Below, piece by piece: positions 1-11,300 of a DNA stretch of 64,000 nt. The DNA is from Onchidella celtica (lineage: Eukaryota; Mollusca; Gastropoda; Systellommatophora; Onchidiidae), in NCBI GenBank assembly GCA_963931925.1, contig OZ007580.1:7632134-7696133 (forward strand), read 5' to 3'. Within the stretch, counting starts at the first letter, position 1. Each line of letters starts with the position of its first letter. Both the position numbers and the translations under genes were made by a program. The notes below the pieces were generated by a model. It did not search any database, was not told the origin of the DNA, and worked only from the letters and a program-made list of their open reading frames with translations.

Positions 1-206
1 GAGGGCGAGAGACATTGACGTCATATCCGGTACACGAAGACGTCACACGGAATGAACAATGAGTTTCTTTCAGTTTTTGTGTGTGGATGTTCATTTAAAT
101 TCTTGCCGGTGCTAACAAACCTCTGTATACCCGTATTCAGGTAATCAGAGTGTGTGGGAGTGTCCGGGTATCGTGTACGCGAGATGTTTGTCTTGGATAT
201 TGGTTG

Positions 207-646
<440 letters not shown>

Positions 647-1042
647 ACTGACACAATCCCTTTTCCCCACAACAACACACGGCCCTGTTTGCCCAGACAA
701 AGTTCACTTCACGTATGTTTAACAGCACTCTAACATCAAACTCTGTCAACAGCGTCAAACATCAAAGACCAATCAGATTTGTTTTCTTTTCTTACCAGTC
801 TGGTAGTTAATCTATTTTCAAATCTTAGGCTGATTCTGTATTGGTTATGTCAGTCTGTACACCGGTGTTCGGCGAGTCCCTGCAGACTTAAGCGTGCTTT
901 GTGTGACCCGGTACAGAGAGTCGATCAAAGTACTACCGGTCTGCAACGCCTCTGCTACTTTAAATGTTTTTCCCACTATCAATTCTGTAGAGTCTGGGCG
1001 GTTTGTTTTGTCTATATCCGTTTCTTTTAGATTTTTGTTTTT
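647..1042. other. Unassigned sequence
   Basis: I see no gene or named repeat here. It lies between the microsatellite and a SINE fragment and is probably intron or upstream DNA of the UNC93-like gene. Confidence 0.4.
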
Positions 1043-1166
1043 AAGAGGTTCGCTGCCCTAGGCATTTACATCGCACTTGTCTTTTTTTTTTTAATTATAA
1101 TTATTTTTTTTGTTTTTGCTTCTATGTGGTTTTTGTGGTGGGGATTAGTTTTTTGAGAATTTTGCA
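1043..1166 (-). mobile_element. 3' fragment of tRNA-type SINE (family S)
   Basis: This stretch matches the last ~120 bp of the SINE copies at 5956-6338, 21359-21758 and 63458-63855 (AGGTTCGCTGCCC, a T-rich stretch, then GGGGATTAGTTTTTTGA), read on the minus strand. The tRNA-like head is absent, so the copy is 5'-truncated, as expected for LINE-driven retroposition. Confidence 0.75.
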
Positions 1167-1196
1167 CGAATGCATAAATAACTCATCAAAGTTCAC

Positions 1197-1550
1197 TTAT
1201 TCACTGTTACTTAGATGGCAAGCTTTTTTTTTGATAATAGTGTTGTTAATTTTGTTCTTGTCGTGCTCCGTTGCATTTCCTCCCCAGGCTGTAATACCAA
1301 GTAAAATGATACTTTGGATAGTTGGCTTATGAAACATCCGGATGAATGTTTTATCTACATTAAATGATCTAAGTTTCCTCAAGAAATACATACGATTGTT
1401 TGCAATTGCATGAACTGAGGTGGTATGAACGTGCCAGTTGAGTTTGGAGTCGACATAATGCCAAGACGGCCCTGATTGCCATTTCATACATATTTTCACT
1501 GTGAACTGTTTGCTGGAAGAAATATCGAGGAACTCGTGTTCTGATCCCAA
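1197..1550 (-). pseudogene. LINE reverse-transcriptase C-terminal fragment (CR1/Rex1-like)
   Basis: On the minus strand the frame reads like the region after the RT core of CR1/Rex1-type LINEs. It contains DSKLNWHVHT, then MYFLRKLRSFNVDKTF, then ITAWGGN. This order (DxKLNW, then FLRKLRSFNV, then a CWGGN-like motif) is typical of these elements in marine invertebrates. Only about 115 codons remain, so it is a dead fragment. The clade is inferred from motif memory only. Confidence 0.7.
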
Positions 1551-1879
1551 CCAAACTTTATTATAGCTAAATTAAACTCATGCTTTCTGAGAAAGGTTTT
1601 TTTTATTTTGATTGACATGAATGGTTTTAAGTGGATCAACCATATATTCTCTCTGGCCTTTTCATGAGAATGCACAAGTGCCAGTTTAATACGATATTGG
1701 TAAAATATGTTTTTCTTGAAAGGCATTCCTTGTCTAAACATTGCACTTGTCTTCAATGTAGAGATAAAAATGAATTTTTTTTCAAGGCGTTGATAGAATA
1801 TTTAGCAAAGAAAAAAAAAGAAAAAAGAGTTGTCTTTTGCATTTGTGCGAAATACACTCGTGCGGTTTTATGGTAGGAT

Positions 1880-2575
1880 CAGCGAAGTGGATGGCGCAGA
1901 CTGTTACCAGCAACAAAAGAAAGTTCCTTTTAGACTTGATTATGGCAACCCACTGTTACTTGGAATTCCAAAATGTACTCTAAATCGTTTTCAGAAAATT
2001 CAAAATAGATCAGCCAGGTTAAGCACAAGATGGCATCCATCTTCAGATATTCTTCCATTTCTTAAGTCACTCCACTTGCTACCCACTGAGGAAAGAATTG
2101 ATTTCCAAGATTTTATGCTTTATATTTAAATTAAACGGGCCAGCCCCAGAATATCTTTCAGAGCTAATGGAGTCATACCAGCCATCATGCACTTTAAGAT
2201 CAGTAGACGCCAAACTTCTTGGGACACCCACAGTTAGATTGTCTCTTGGCGAAAAGGCTTTTTCTGTTGGGGGCCCTAAATTGTGGAACAACATCAACGT
2301 TGACACTAAGAAAAGTAAAAAACATCGTCACATTTAAAAACAGGCTCAAAACTGAATTGTTTAGGACTGTTTTCATTGAAATTGCATGATGTACCTTTTT
2401 GGTCTCGGAGGTTTGAGGATGAGAGTAGATGAAGTGTGTGTCAATGTGTGTGAGTGGGAGCATGATGAATTGATTTTATGTTAATCCTGTTTTTAATTTT
2501 AGTTCATCGCCTTAGAGCACATCATTTCTGTGTGTGCATTCGAGCGCTATACAAGTTAATTATAACATTACATTA
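1880..2575 (+). pseudogene. 3' end of a CR1-like LINE
   Basis: The end of ORF2 plus the 3' UTR of a CR1-type non-LTR retrotransposon. Frame pieces include LNRFQKIQNRSARL, LKSLHLLPTEERIDF, NGPAPEYLSELM and EKAFSVGGPKLWNNI, in the order seen in CR1/L2 C-termini. The coding part changes frame near 2100 and again near 2330. The 3' end keeps the common tail around GAGCGCTATACAAGTTAATT (2543-2562). It is 5'-truncated and non-functional, and sits about 65 bp upstream of the UNC93-like exon, in its intron. Confidence 0.85.
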
Positions 2576-2639
2576 AATCTGTCCCATTCGTGTAGCTGAA
2601 ACTGTCTACGCTGTATTTTTTTTCTCTATCTCTTTCCAG

Positions 2640-2863
2640 CCCTGATATGCCTGACATGCACGGAAGCTCCTGAGGTGGCTTTTACCAATCACCGCCTGGT
2701 TCAGAGTATTGGCCTTGCAATCATGTTTGGTTGTGGTACCTGGATGTGTGTGTCCGCCAAGCTGTACATGCTGATGACCCTCTTGGTGGTGGCAATCATG
2801 TTCTATGTCCTGGCCGAGTACAGGCTGAGGCATGATGACGACGAGGTCTTTGAAGATCCATGA
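2640..2863 (+). CDS. UNC93-like membrane protein, last coding exon
   Basis: The exon opens after a good acceptor (pyrimidine-rich CTCTTTCCAG ending at 2639), in phase 1, and runs to a TGA at 2861-2863. It encodes about 74 residues with two membrane segments: one in RLVQSIGLAIMFGCGTWMCV and one in KLYMLMTLLVVAIMFYVLAEY. A short acidic tail (HDDDEVFEDP) follows. The pattern VAFTNHRL, then a hydrophobic helix, then CVSAKLYxLMxxL matches the last two transmembrane helices of UNC93A-type proteins as I recall them; these are MFS-fold membrane proteins of unclear transport role. Earlier exons lie upstream, at least partly outside the window. The family is inferred from motif resemblance; the exon itself is well supported by splice signal, frame and stop. 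Confidence 0.75.
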
Positions 2864-4758
2864 AGGACGTGTCCCTGATAAAACTGGTGAAATTTACCGG
2901 CTTGCCGAAGACCAGATATCCCTGTTGTTCTACTGTTGCAAAACATAAACAGACTATTTGAAGACAAAGACGTTTGTGGCCGAGGATTCATGCTCTCTGA
3001 GTCGGAATTACAACTAGCTGGCCCCGAAAATTGACACTCTTGTTGGAATGTATTTTGTGAGAGCGCAGATTTTACTATTTTGGTCTTTTCCGAGATATCA
3101 CAGTCTACAAGCTTTACGAAAGAAGACAGAACAAAATCATGTGGGGTAGTGAATGCAGATAAAACTCGTGGGACAGGTTTTGTCCTCAATATCTGAACAT
3201 ATGCTACTTTTCGTTCAACATCTTGGTCAGTCCAGCCAACAGCACACAGAGATACTAATAATTCCACTGTTTCAGATAAAGACTGTATTCTCATCCTCCT
3301 GCCACCCCCGTCTCCATTGATTCTTGTTAAACTACGCGTATGATTTCTTTTCGTTGAATTTCGAGGATTCGTTCTAAACCAGTGCAATTGGCAGTTCATA
3401 ATGTTTTTGACTTTTGTGAGCTGGAGAAAATATCCGGTGTTATCAGAAATTGTATGGAGCTTCTAGAGCTGACAACCAATTGTTAATCTGCTCACTGAGT
3501 GACAATGGCAAGTACTTAAAAATAATGGCCATTCATGGAGTTCAAAAGGATTACTATGCGTTCTAAATAGCCTTGACAAAATATACTTGAGGAAATGACT
3601 TGTTTGGTGGATGAGTGTAAAGGAATAGGTATAACGCAGCTGCACTTGTTTCCCTGAATGGCAACGTGAGTAAGCCGAAATTCTGTACTAATAATAATGG
3701 TCCAGTTTCAATGGGTCAATGTGAAAGTATTGATGGCTTACGATGTTGGACAAACTGACTACTCACAATACTCTGGCGGACTCCAATGTTTAGTCAAATA
3801 CAGTTTGCGCGCCCAACCTCGCTAGGATTATAGGAATGATATCTCACATGTGGAAACAAATCAAAGCAACAAGGCCATGTCGTGCAAAATGTTGCGTAAT
3901 TTCAAACTAGTCATCTATTCTGTTGAAATGTCCAGTGTCATTCCTTAGTTGGATTTTTGGGTCCAACAATTTCTAAAAACAATCCGTGACAACCGAAAGT
4001 CCAAATTTTGCATGCAGTTTTTTTCTTACCGTAAATCGCCACTCTTCTTTACCGTTCCAGCTCCACTGAATAGCGATAGCAATGGAAATGCGACATTCTA
4101 AATTTACATTAAAAAATCCGCGTTAAATCGTCTTTAAATACTATTTTCTTTAACTTAGGGCAATGATTGTAGGGCGTTTTACAGTTCATGACTAGCAGAT
4201 ACACATCAAAGATCTTCAGTGAGTTAAACCACCAGCTACACAGGGTTTTCCAGGCTGTGTGAGTATGTAATTATCAAAGCTCCAGTCAGTACCCTCTACT
4301 AATCCTCTCAATAATAATAATAATAAAATAATAATAAATACTTGCTAGCAAGCAGAAACTATCACTTTAATGATAACATGACCTTTCAGAACAAATCCAG
4401 ATGCTCTTAGATTTCAAAGTCAATTTCTTTCTCATTCAATCTTAAATGTCATTCTTTCACTTTTACTACACTTTAAGAATTCATGGAAAAGTGAAATCTC
4501 GCAGCTGTCACTTTAGACTAACGACCTAGATTACATGCAGGGTTTGTTGTTATTGGTCAGAGCTCTGTGGTATTTCCACTCCGGACCAAAGCGTCCTTAG
4601 CAACACTGCAACTGCAACAGACTTGACTCACAATCTGCGATTGCTTTTAAGCAATGCAATGAAAATTTACAAATCCAGTTTTGAATTTCCTGGACAGACA
4701 CCAACTCTGTATTGCAATACTGTTTTCATCTCCCTGTTCTAACTTTATGGGTGTTTAA
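2864..4758. other. 3' UTR/intergenic, no further gene seen
   Basis: The first few hundred bases are probably 3' UTR of the UNC93-like gene. A 198-codon antisense frame at 2803-3399 overlaps the real exon and shows no family motif. A short (AAT)n tract lies near 4310-4340. I see nothing else. Confidence 0.5.
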
Positions 4759-4978
4759 TCCTCTAGGCACCGTCATGTATCACCAGTCATACACAGACAA
4801 TTATCACTCGTTTGCTGTTCCCACGAGAACTCGGCTCGAGAACAGTAAGTGTTTTCTACAACATACACGATAACTCAATTAATGTTTATTAGAAACCGCT
4901 TAATTATGCCACTAAGAACAAAATGTCAGGAAATCAGAACTCGCCCACAAGGAAAAAATAGGCACGGAGCCTAGAGGG
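4759..4978. mobile_element. piggyBac-like MITE (copy 1)
   Basis: A 220-bp element bounded by TTAA on both sides (4755-4758 and 4979-4982). Its imperfect terminal inverted repeats read TCCTCTAGGCACCG on the left and CCCTCTAGGCTCCG on the right (reverse complement). A TTAA target site with CCCT-type ends is the hallmark of piggyBac elements. No coding capacity, so non-autonomous. Confidence 0.7.
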
Positions 4979-4982
4979 TTAA

Positions 4983-5315
4983 AAAAAAGTTCATCTTGAA
5001 TTGAAACTTTGAAAAATTTGGTTGTAAGTGGTCGATCGTAATGTCATATTTATTGTGAATATGTCTGATGTATGTGTAAATTCATATTCCAACGTGTATA
5101 TTTCTATATCTATATACATGTTTGCACAAGCCATACTGTGTGTTCGTGATCTATTTGGTATTGAACAAAAATGAATCTTTATTTTCTGTTCTGGGTTTCT
5201 TGATTCCCCAGTGAGCTGAATGTAGTCTGTGTGAGACTAGTGTGACGATGCAGTCAAACAAAACTGCACAGTGGAAACGTTTGAAAGATGAGGCTGTGTT
5301 TTAGGTCTTTATTTA
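4983..5315. other. Unassigned A/T-rich sequence
   Basis: I see no gene, repeat or RNA signature here. Confidence 0.4.
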
Positions 5316-5395
5316 TAATAATAATAATGGATGGCATTTATATAGCGCATATCCATTTAAAATGCTCTATGCGCTTCAGAGAAGCAACATGTCAG
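5316..5395 (-). mobile_element. LINE/SINE 3' tail of CR1/L2 type
   Basis: On the minus strand this reads GCGCATAGAGC, then GGATATGCGCTATATAAATG, then an (ATT)n tail. This is the common short 3' end of CR1/L2-mobilised elements in invertebrates, similar to the tails at 2543-2575 and 28250-28340. Only the tail is present. A CT-rich low-complexity run follows at 5448-5482. Confidence 0.55.
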
Positions 5396-5686
5396 CCACA
5401 GAGCAGAATGGAGCGCCTGCGAAGCGCTCAACACACTACACTGCTTCTTTCTCTCTCCCTGGCTCGCTCACTCTCTCTCTCTACCTCTTTCTATCTCAGA
5501 GCAAATTGTAACCCAGCCTGTTAGGCGCAGTTCACAACTCACAACAGTTCACAACCCACAACTCAAATAATATTTGCATATTTATTGATAATAATATATA
5601 TTTAATAATGAATAATAAATTTTGTTGTTGCTGGTGCGGGGGGAGGGGGGGGATGATATGGATACATTTTAATCTATTACTTTCAA

Positions 5687-5947
5687 TTTTGCCCGGGCAG
5701 CGGCCTGTTCGGCCTGCTCTTTACGATTTCCAACTGCCAAGGTATCTTTAACGTGCTCAACGTGCACACGGGCCCTCCGAATTTTTCGTCCTTATCCGAG
5801 AAGACTAGGTACTCGATCCTATCCCCCAATAGGATCAGGGACTTGAAAATATGAGAAAAATCCCAAACTTACAACATGCCTGCACTGCCCGGGTTTAGAA
5901 CCCGGGACCCTTGGCATGACAAGCGAGCACCTTGCCTCTAGACCACC
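5687..5947 (-). mobile_element. SINE family S, partial copy
   Basis: A minus-strand copy of the tRNA-derived SINE. The head at its right end has an A-box-like TGGTCTAGAGG and a B box that has decayed (GGTTCTAAACC). The body (GGGCAGCGGCC, TCCGAGAAGACTAGG) matches the other copies, but the 3' third seen in the full copies is missing. It lies head-to-tail with the next copy. Confidence 0.75.
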
Positions 5948-5955
5948 TTGTATAT

Positions 5956-6338
5956 TAGGAGGTTCATTGCCCTCGGCATTTACACCTCACTTTTCTTGTT
6001 TTTGTTTTTCTTGTTATCGTTCCTGTTTGTCTGTGGTTTTTGTAGTAGGGATTAGTTTTTAAGAATTTTGCCCCGGCAGCGGCCTTGTTCGGCGTGTTCT
6101 TCTCGACTTTCGACTGTCAAAGTAGCTTTGGCGTGGGCAACGTGCACATAGGTCCTCCGAGTTTTTCGTGCTTATCCGAGAAGACTAGGCGCTCGATCCT
6201 ACCTACCATAGGATCAGAGACAGGGAGTTTTTCCCCCGAACAAAAAAAAATTAATTTTTTTCAGCATGCCTGCGCCGACTGGGTATCGAACCCGTTACCT
6301 TCGGCATTAGAGGCGAGCACCTTGCCTCTAGACCACCA
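5956..6338 (-). mobile_element. SINE family S, near full-length copy
   Basis: About 380 bp, minus strand. Reading from its 5' end (right): the A box TGGTCTAGAGG, the B box GGTTCGATACC, an A/T-rich linker, the conserved body with TCCGAGAAGAC, then the 3' module ending GAACCTCCTA. The promoter boxes mark a tRNA-derived pol III SINE. The neighbouring copy at 5687-5947 has the same orientation. Confidence 0.85.
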
Positions 6339-6402
6339 TATTGAAAAGTGAGGCTCTTTGTAACACATTACTTATGCAGCCTCACCGCCAGTAGTTAAAC
6401 AC

Positions 6403-6466
6403 ACACACACACACACACACACATATTCTCTCTCTCACACACACACTCTCTCACACACACACACGC
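6403..6466. repeat. (AC)n/(CT)n microsatellite
   Basis: Simple repeat of AC and CT dinucleotides. Confidence 0.95.
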
Positions 6467-8112
6467 AGAAATCTTTGAGGTCGCAGCGGTGGTTAGAACA
6501 CAGTTAAAAAGAGACAGAAAGAGGAAGGGAAGGTTGTAGGTTACAATAACCCTGCATATGAGACAAAAGAAGAAAGAAACGTTACAATGAATCGTATTTT
6601 TTGTGTGTGTGTGGGTGTTGTTGTTGTTTTTTTGCTAAATAGTTTGTCAGTTTCCTAATACTAGTCGCAGACATCCTTGTTTCTTACTGTTCTTTACCGC
6701 TGTTTTTATTTTCGCACATCGTTTTCTATTTCTATCAAGTGGCTGCTGCCTGGTGATGGTTTTTTGGTTTTTTAAATTATTTATTTATTCATTTCTGATT
6801 CATTTGTAACGTTTCTATTGTGTTATTGTTTCTAACGCAGCGTTGTGCAACATCCAATTTTTCTCTTTTTATTTTCTCCCATACTTGAACTCATCTTCAT
6901 CGTGCAGAATTTTGTCTCGTTCACGTACGTTCATTCAAACTTTGTCACGAGTATGACATAATATACATTATGTTACAAATATAAGGAAGAATATGTGACC
7001 TGTATTGTCAAATCTGGAATTAAGTCAGATTTCCTCATATGGGGTCATCTTTAACTCATTTAGCCACATTTTACTCGTGAAATTCATCTTTGTACATGCC
7101 TAGAAGAAATTCTGATAATGCATAATCAGCCAAGACCTCAGATTCAACCCAAATCCCCTCTTGGTTGTTAGAAAATGTCGGAGTTTCTTGGCTCGGCCTC
7201 TGTGACCTAATTACCTGTCTGAGATAGTGGGTCACATTGTGCAATGGGCACAGACAAGAATAATCCAGATTTATTACGGCCATCATCGGCAGCTGTCTAA
7301 TCCTTGAACAAGAAATTTCCTGAGTCTGTTAGAAGATCAGTGCAGCATTATAACCCTTTTAAGTCATAGACCTCTGGCGCGGAGGTCCATCTCAGCACCA
7401 GCAGAAAAAAAAACGAAGGAAAAGCCCTCTTTGAATGCGAATAGACATTCCTGGTGAGTTAAATAAGAGGTGTCGTTTTTGTGGTGTCCTTTTGTGAACG
7501 GTAAAGCACCAAAAATATTGCGTTCCCTTAACATGAAAAGGTTCTGTCTCCACTTTTTGGCTGAACTGAGTTACACGCCACACACTATTTCGACAGGCCT
7601 TATCCAATGTGTGTCAAAGTATCAAGCGGGTTCCGCGTGTGATTTGTAAGTATTACTAGAAAAGAGAAAAAAGGCTTATCTCTAAAAGCTATGAGCACAT
7701 GTAACTTCAATCATCAGTTTCTCAAAAGCTGATAGAAGGGAGTTAGAACCTTATCATGCTAAGGGGACGACTTGTTTCTTGAGTTTCTCAACTTCTCGTA
7801 TCACCGAAGTTCCAGAACCATGGCTTTCATCTTCTTACTTCAATAATTTATGGTCAGATAAACTAAAACACATTACCCGTTTTCCTAACTGCGAAATCAT
7901 AATGTTTTTGCACAAGGGAGTAATCATTATAATAATAATGTTGCCGCCTGCCCTTGTTGTTCACGTAACAACAATAGCTCATGTAAGGATAAGACACTCG
8001 CTTTTATCCATATACAAGGGATGGTAAAGTCTGAGAAACAGGTTGCACAATGTTCTCCGAAAGTCAGCAGAAATGTGGCATTTGAAACTCGTTTTAAAAT
8101 CTCACTCTTCCT
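6467..8112. other. Intergenic/3' flank, no gene seen
   Basis: Minus-strand frames of about 70 codons occur at 7071-7286 and 7392-7607 but show no motifs or splice support. The part next to 8112 is probably the 3' UTR of the chitin-binding gene; I did not find a convincing polyadenylation signal. Confidence 0.4.
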
Positions 8113-8396
8113 CTAGTTGGTTCCCACGGGGAGACACGATTTGAAAGATTGATGGAACAATGTTCCCAATGGGCACGGAGAGGTGGCTAGGACCCGCCCC
8201 TCTACACAGTACATAAAGCCTTGGGTAACTTCAGCACCGGCTGGGTTGCCATGGAGACCGTTGACTTGATTTTCACAGCTGGGTAAGGTTTGTCTGCAAG
8301 CTCCACAGGTTGAGAACCGCGGGCTGGGACAGACTGAGACGTAGTCACCAGAGGATATAATACAGTAACAAATGGTCTGAGATGAAACCAAAGGTA
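8113..8396 (-). CDS. Chitin-binding gene exon 14 (domain B5, stop)
   Basis: Encodes the last B domain: [18 protein letters not shown], then [17 protein letters not shown] and KSC, ending PVGTN and a TAG at 8115-8113. The homologous B exons start with GT directly after AG, but here the equivalent position (GT at 8348-8347) is preceded by CTG, so the ancestral acceptor is gone. The only upstream AG in the right phase (1) is at 8398-8397, inside the terminal repeat of the MITE at 8389-8803. Using it adds 16 codons, including two extra cysteines (ICYC). An AG at the end of CATCTCAG nearer the domain would be phase 0 and out of frame. Confidence 0.75.
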
Positions 8397-11300
8397 CTAG
8401 AAACAATAAGACGAGACATCTAGCGCGTTTAGCGTGCACAGATTTCGAACCGCCAGTTAGCGGCGAATGCGAGGAAATTGTGAACAATGCAATATTTTAC
8501 AAAGCCAAATAGGGAAAATATTGAATTTTGTTCACCGTTATAGTTATAGATTGGAGTCACTTATTTTGCAGTTCTAACTTCAGTCGCCGTTGGAAAACAC
8601 TGGCTATTTTTTTCTTCTTTAGTTTTTCAGCCAGGGTAGGACTGTAACAAATCAGTATCATTAATTTATCACTAGATCAAGAATTTTTTTTATCATGCTA
8701 TGCGCCATGGGCCCCGCCCCCGATCAGCGATCAAATTATATGCACGAATTGTTTAGAGGTGCGAAGAAGGGAGTGTCTGACCTTATCGTTTCTAGTATCT
8801 TTGATGGAACTCAAAATCTTGGTATATGACAGTAAATTATCTCCTGAAAATTTCTTCACAACTACTATGCATATAACATACAACATACTCATACAATATT
8901 CGTACAAATCTCATGGCCAGAAGGTATTCAAGAAAAAAAAGGTAATCCTATATCTTTTCCGAAAATAAAAAATGCTGTCATAATTATTTGGGGTAGTTGT
9001 GACTATGTTCTGTATTAACACAGTTGTTAGAGCGTTTGACGCGAGTTTGAGATGTCCTAAGTTAGAATCACGCTGGGATCAGGTTTTAGTTCGACTACTT
9101 TCTGTCGACGCTTTTTAACGGCACTCATTCGTCGGCAGCCTGACGAGGGCTCAGGCTTCGGTTTCTGCTGAAAGGCACGTAAAACAAACAAACTAATACA
9201 GAAAAAAAAGTTCAATACTGATAGCAGAGCTCTTCATAAAAGGGAATGGTCATTCATTGATGGTTGATGAAGCAGAGGCTTCCTTTGGTGTGATCAAAAG
9301 TTCTGAAACAGCCTTGCTTATTAGCCAAACGCTTCTGTACTCAGTATCTGATTACGGCATCGATAGCTTTGCCGATCTGTATGTATTTTATTTCCAGTCA
9401 TTAAAAGACGATTTGGACAACAAAAATGATTTGTCTGAAAGGGCGTGAGGCGAGAACAAAGTCCCGCCACTCTATCGATAAGCTAAACCGATTACTTTTC
9501 CTTTACATCGTCGTCGTCATGACGACATGCTACACAATGATACGACGGAGCTCGGGCGAGTTACGGGAAAAAATCGTTCCTGCCGATCTAGGTCAAATTC
9601 ATTTTGTTGTTGTTGTTGTTGTTGTTGTTGTTCTTGACATCATTTTATAGAATCAAATAATATACTCTATCTACCCCCGTCTGACTTACAAGTTTATATG
9701 ACTAAAAGTTTCCTCTGGTCGCCGCAAAATGGAAATGGAGAAAAGAGCAAAGCCTGGCGTAGATCTAATGCAAACTGTATTTTGCATCCTCAGTAAAACT
9801 TAGCTTTTGGCTTTTACGGTCTTCCTCCACAACACGGCCGCCAGCCGCCAACCCCAGATTTCCAAAACTGATATCAGAAATGTCACAGTGGGAAAGGAGA
9901 GGAGGAGATAGGGAAAACCCAACATGAAAGCTGAAACTGGTCAATTTTTGCAACAATGTCAGTTTTTCTTTTCTGGTATTCGTTGCTACCATGGCACTCT
10001 GGGAGGGGGGGGGGGGAGGGGGGGGTCGGGGTAAAAAAAAAGGGGGGGGGGAATTAAAGAGAACCGGTGCTTCATTGTAAAATCAATGTGAGGAATATTA
10101 AATCGAATACTTGACATATTATCTGCCTCCTGGATAAAGCAAATGCATTTTTTACTTTCCACCTATCACAATAGTATGGCCTATGGAAAGGATGTAATTC
10201 AGTCTGATTTGGCGTAAAACTCACATCAACTTCAATGGACCACTTCACCACTTTGCATAAGTCGGATTGTGGCAAAAAGAAAAAAGTGGTATGTAGCCCC
10301 GCACAAGAGATAATACAGACACGATATGGTAAGCTGCAAAAGGAATTGTATGCTGAGACCCCACTTATAATTTCATTCTGCGGAGGGAAAAGTCACGACA
10401 ATGTCGGCATGTGCTGACGGTGCAGAGGACAAAATTTAATTTTAAAATGTTATACAGTAAATTTTTTAAAGGAACAAAGCTCCCGGGGGGTGGGGGGGGG
10501 GGGGGGGAGTTCAGTGGTAAGGCCTTTCTTCCCCTTGCTTCTTCTTCTTCTTCTTACTTTTCCAAAATCATTTGGCGTCTACTAAAAAACAAGAAATAAG
10601 ACCAAGAATCAAGTACCAAACAAGAGGGAACAAAGAGAGAGGAAAAGAGCAAGCAAGAACAACAAGTCACAATAAAGAAGTCAAGACTAGGGGGCTGAGG
10701 CCCCCGACAAACAAAAAGACCTCCCAGTATGCCGAGACCCTGTAGATTTTCAGTGGTTGACCACGAGTGGTGTATTACCTAATCATGGCCAACCTTAACG
10801 ACTAGTCAGGGGCGACCAATTGCCTTTATACTGTCATGTGTCCTTACAAACTCTACTTGTCGGTCAACTCAGGTCTATCGCATAGAAAAACTATGACACA
10901 GTGCATTAATTTTTTTGTTTAAAGGAGAAATAGTGAGAGACGGCGAGGACGGATGTAATCCTTTCAAAACTAACACAGCATTGTTGTGTATTCTTTGCCA
11001 TTCCATTAGCTGTAAACTCCGGTTTATCCATTGGTAACTCTGAATTGCAGATGAAAGTCTCTGTCACGAGTGGAGTGAGCGAGATTCAAGGATTACGGGG
11101 GCATGGAAGTGTAGGACTGACTCACGGGATAGGGAGGCTGCTCACCTGTATTGACTTCTGTTAGTTGACGTAAAGCGTGCATGTTATGAGTGAAGTTGAG
11201 GCGTAGTAGAGGCAAAATCTGAATAGTCAGATCACTGCAAGTTAAGAGGTCCCAGGGGACAGACGTGAGATCAGAGGCAGTCGGGAGATTGTGATGTGTT

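Noticed and set aside
2803-3399. 198-codon minus-strand frame
   Set aside because: It overlaps the UNC93-like exon and its 3' UTR in antisense, and shows no family motif or splice support.
5690-6338. Sequence resembling tRNA genes (A and B boxes)
   Set aside because: These are tRNA-derived SINE heads; no cloverleaf with a proper acceptor stem was seen.
7071-7607. Two ~70-codon minus-strand frames
   Set aside because: No motifs, no cysteine pattern of the nearby gene and no splice sites of quality.
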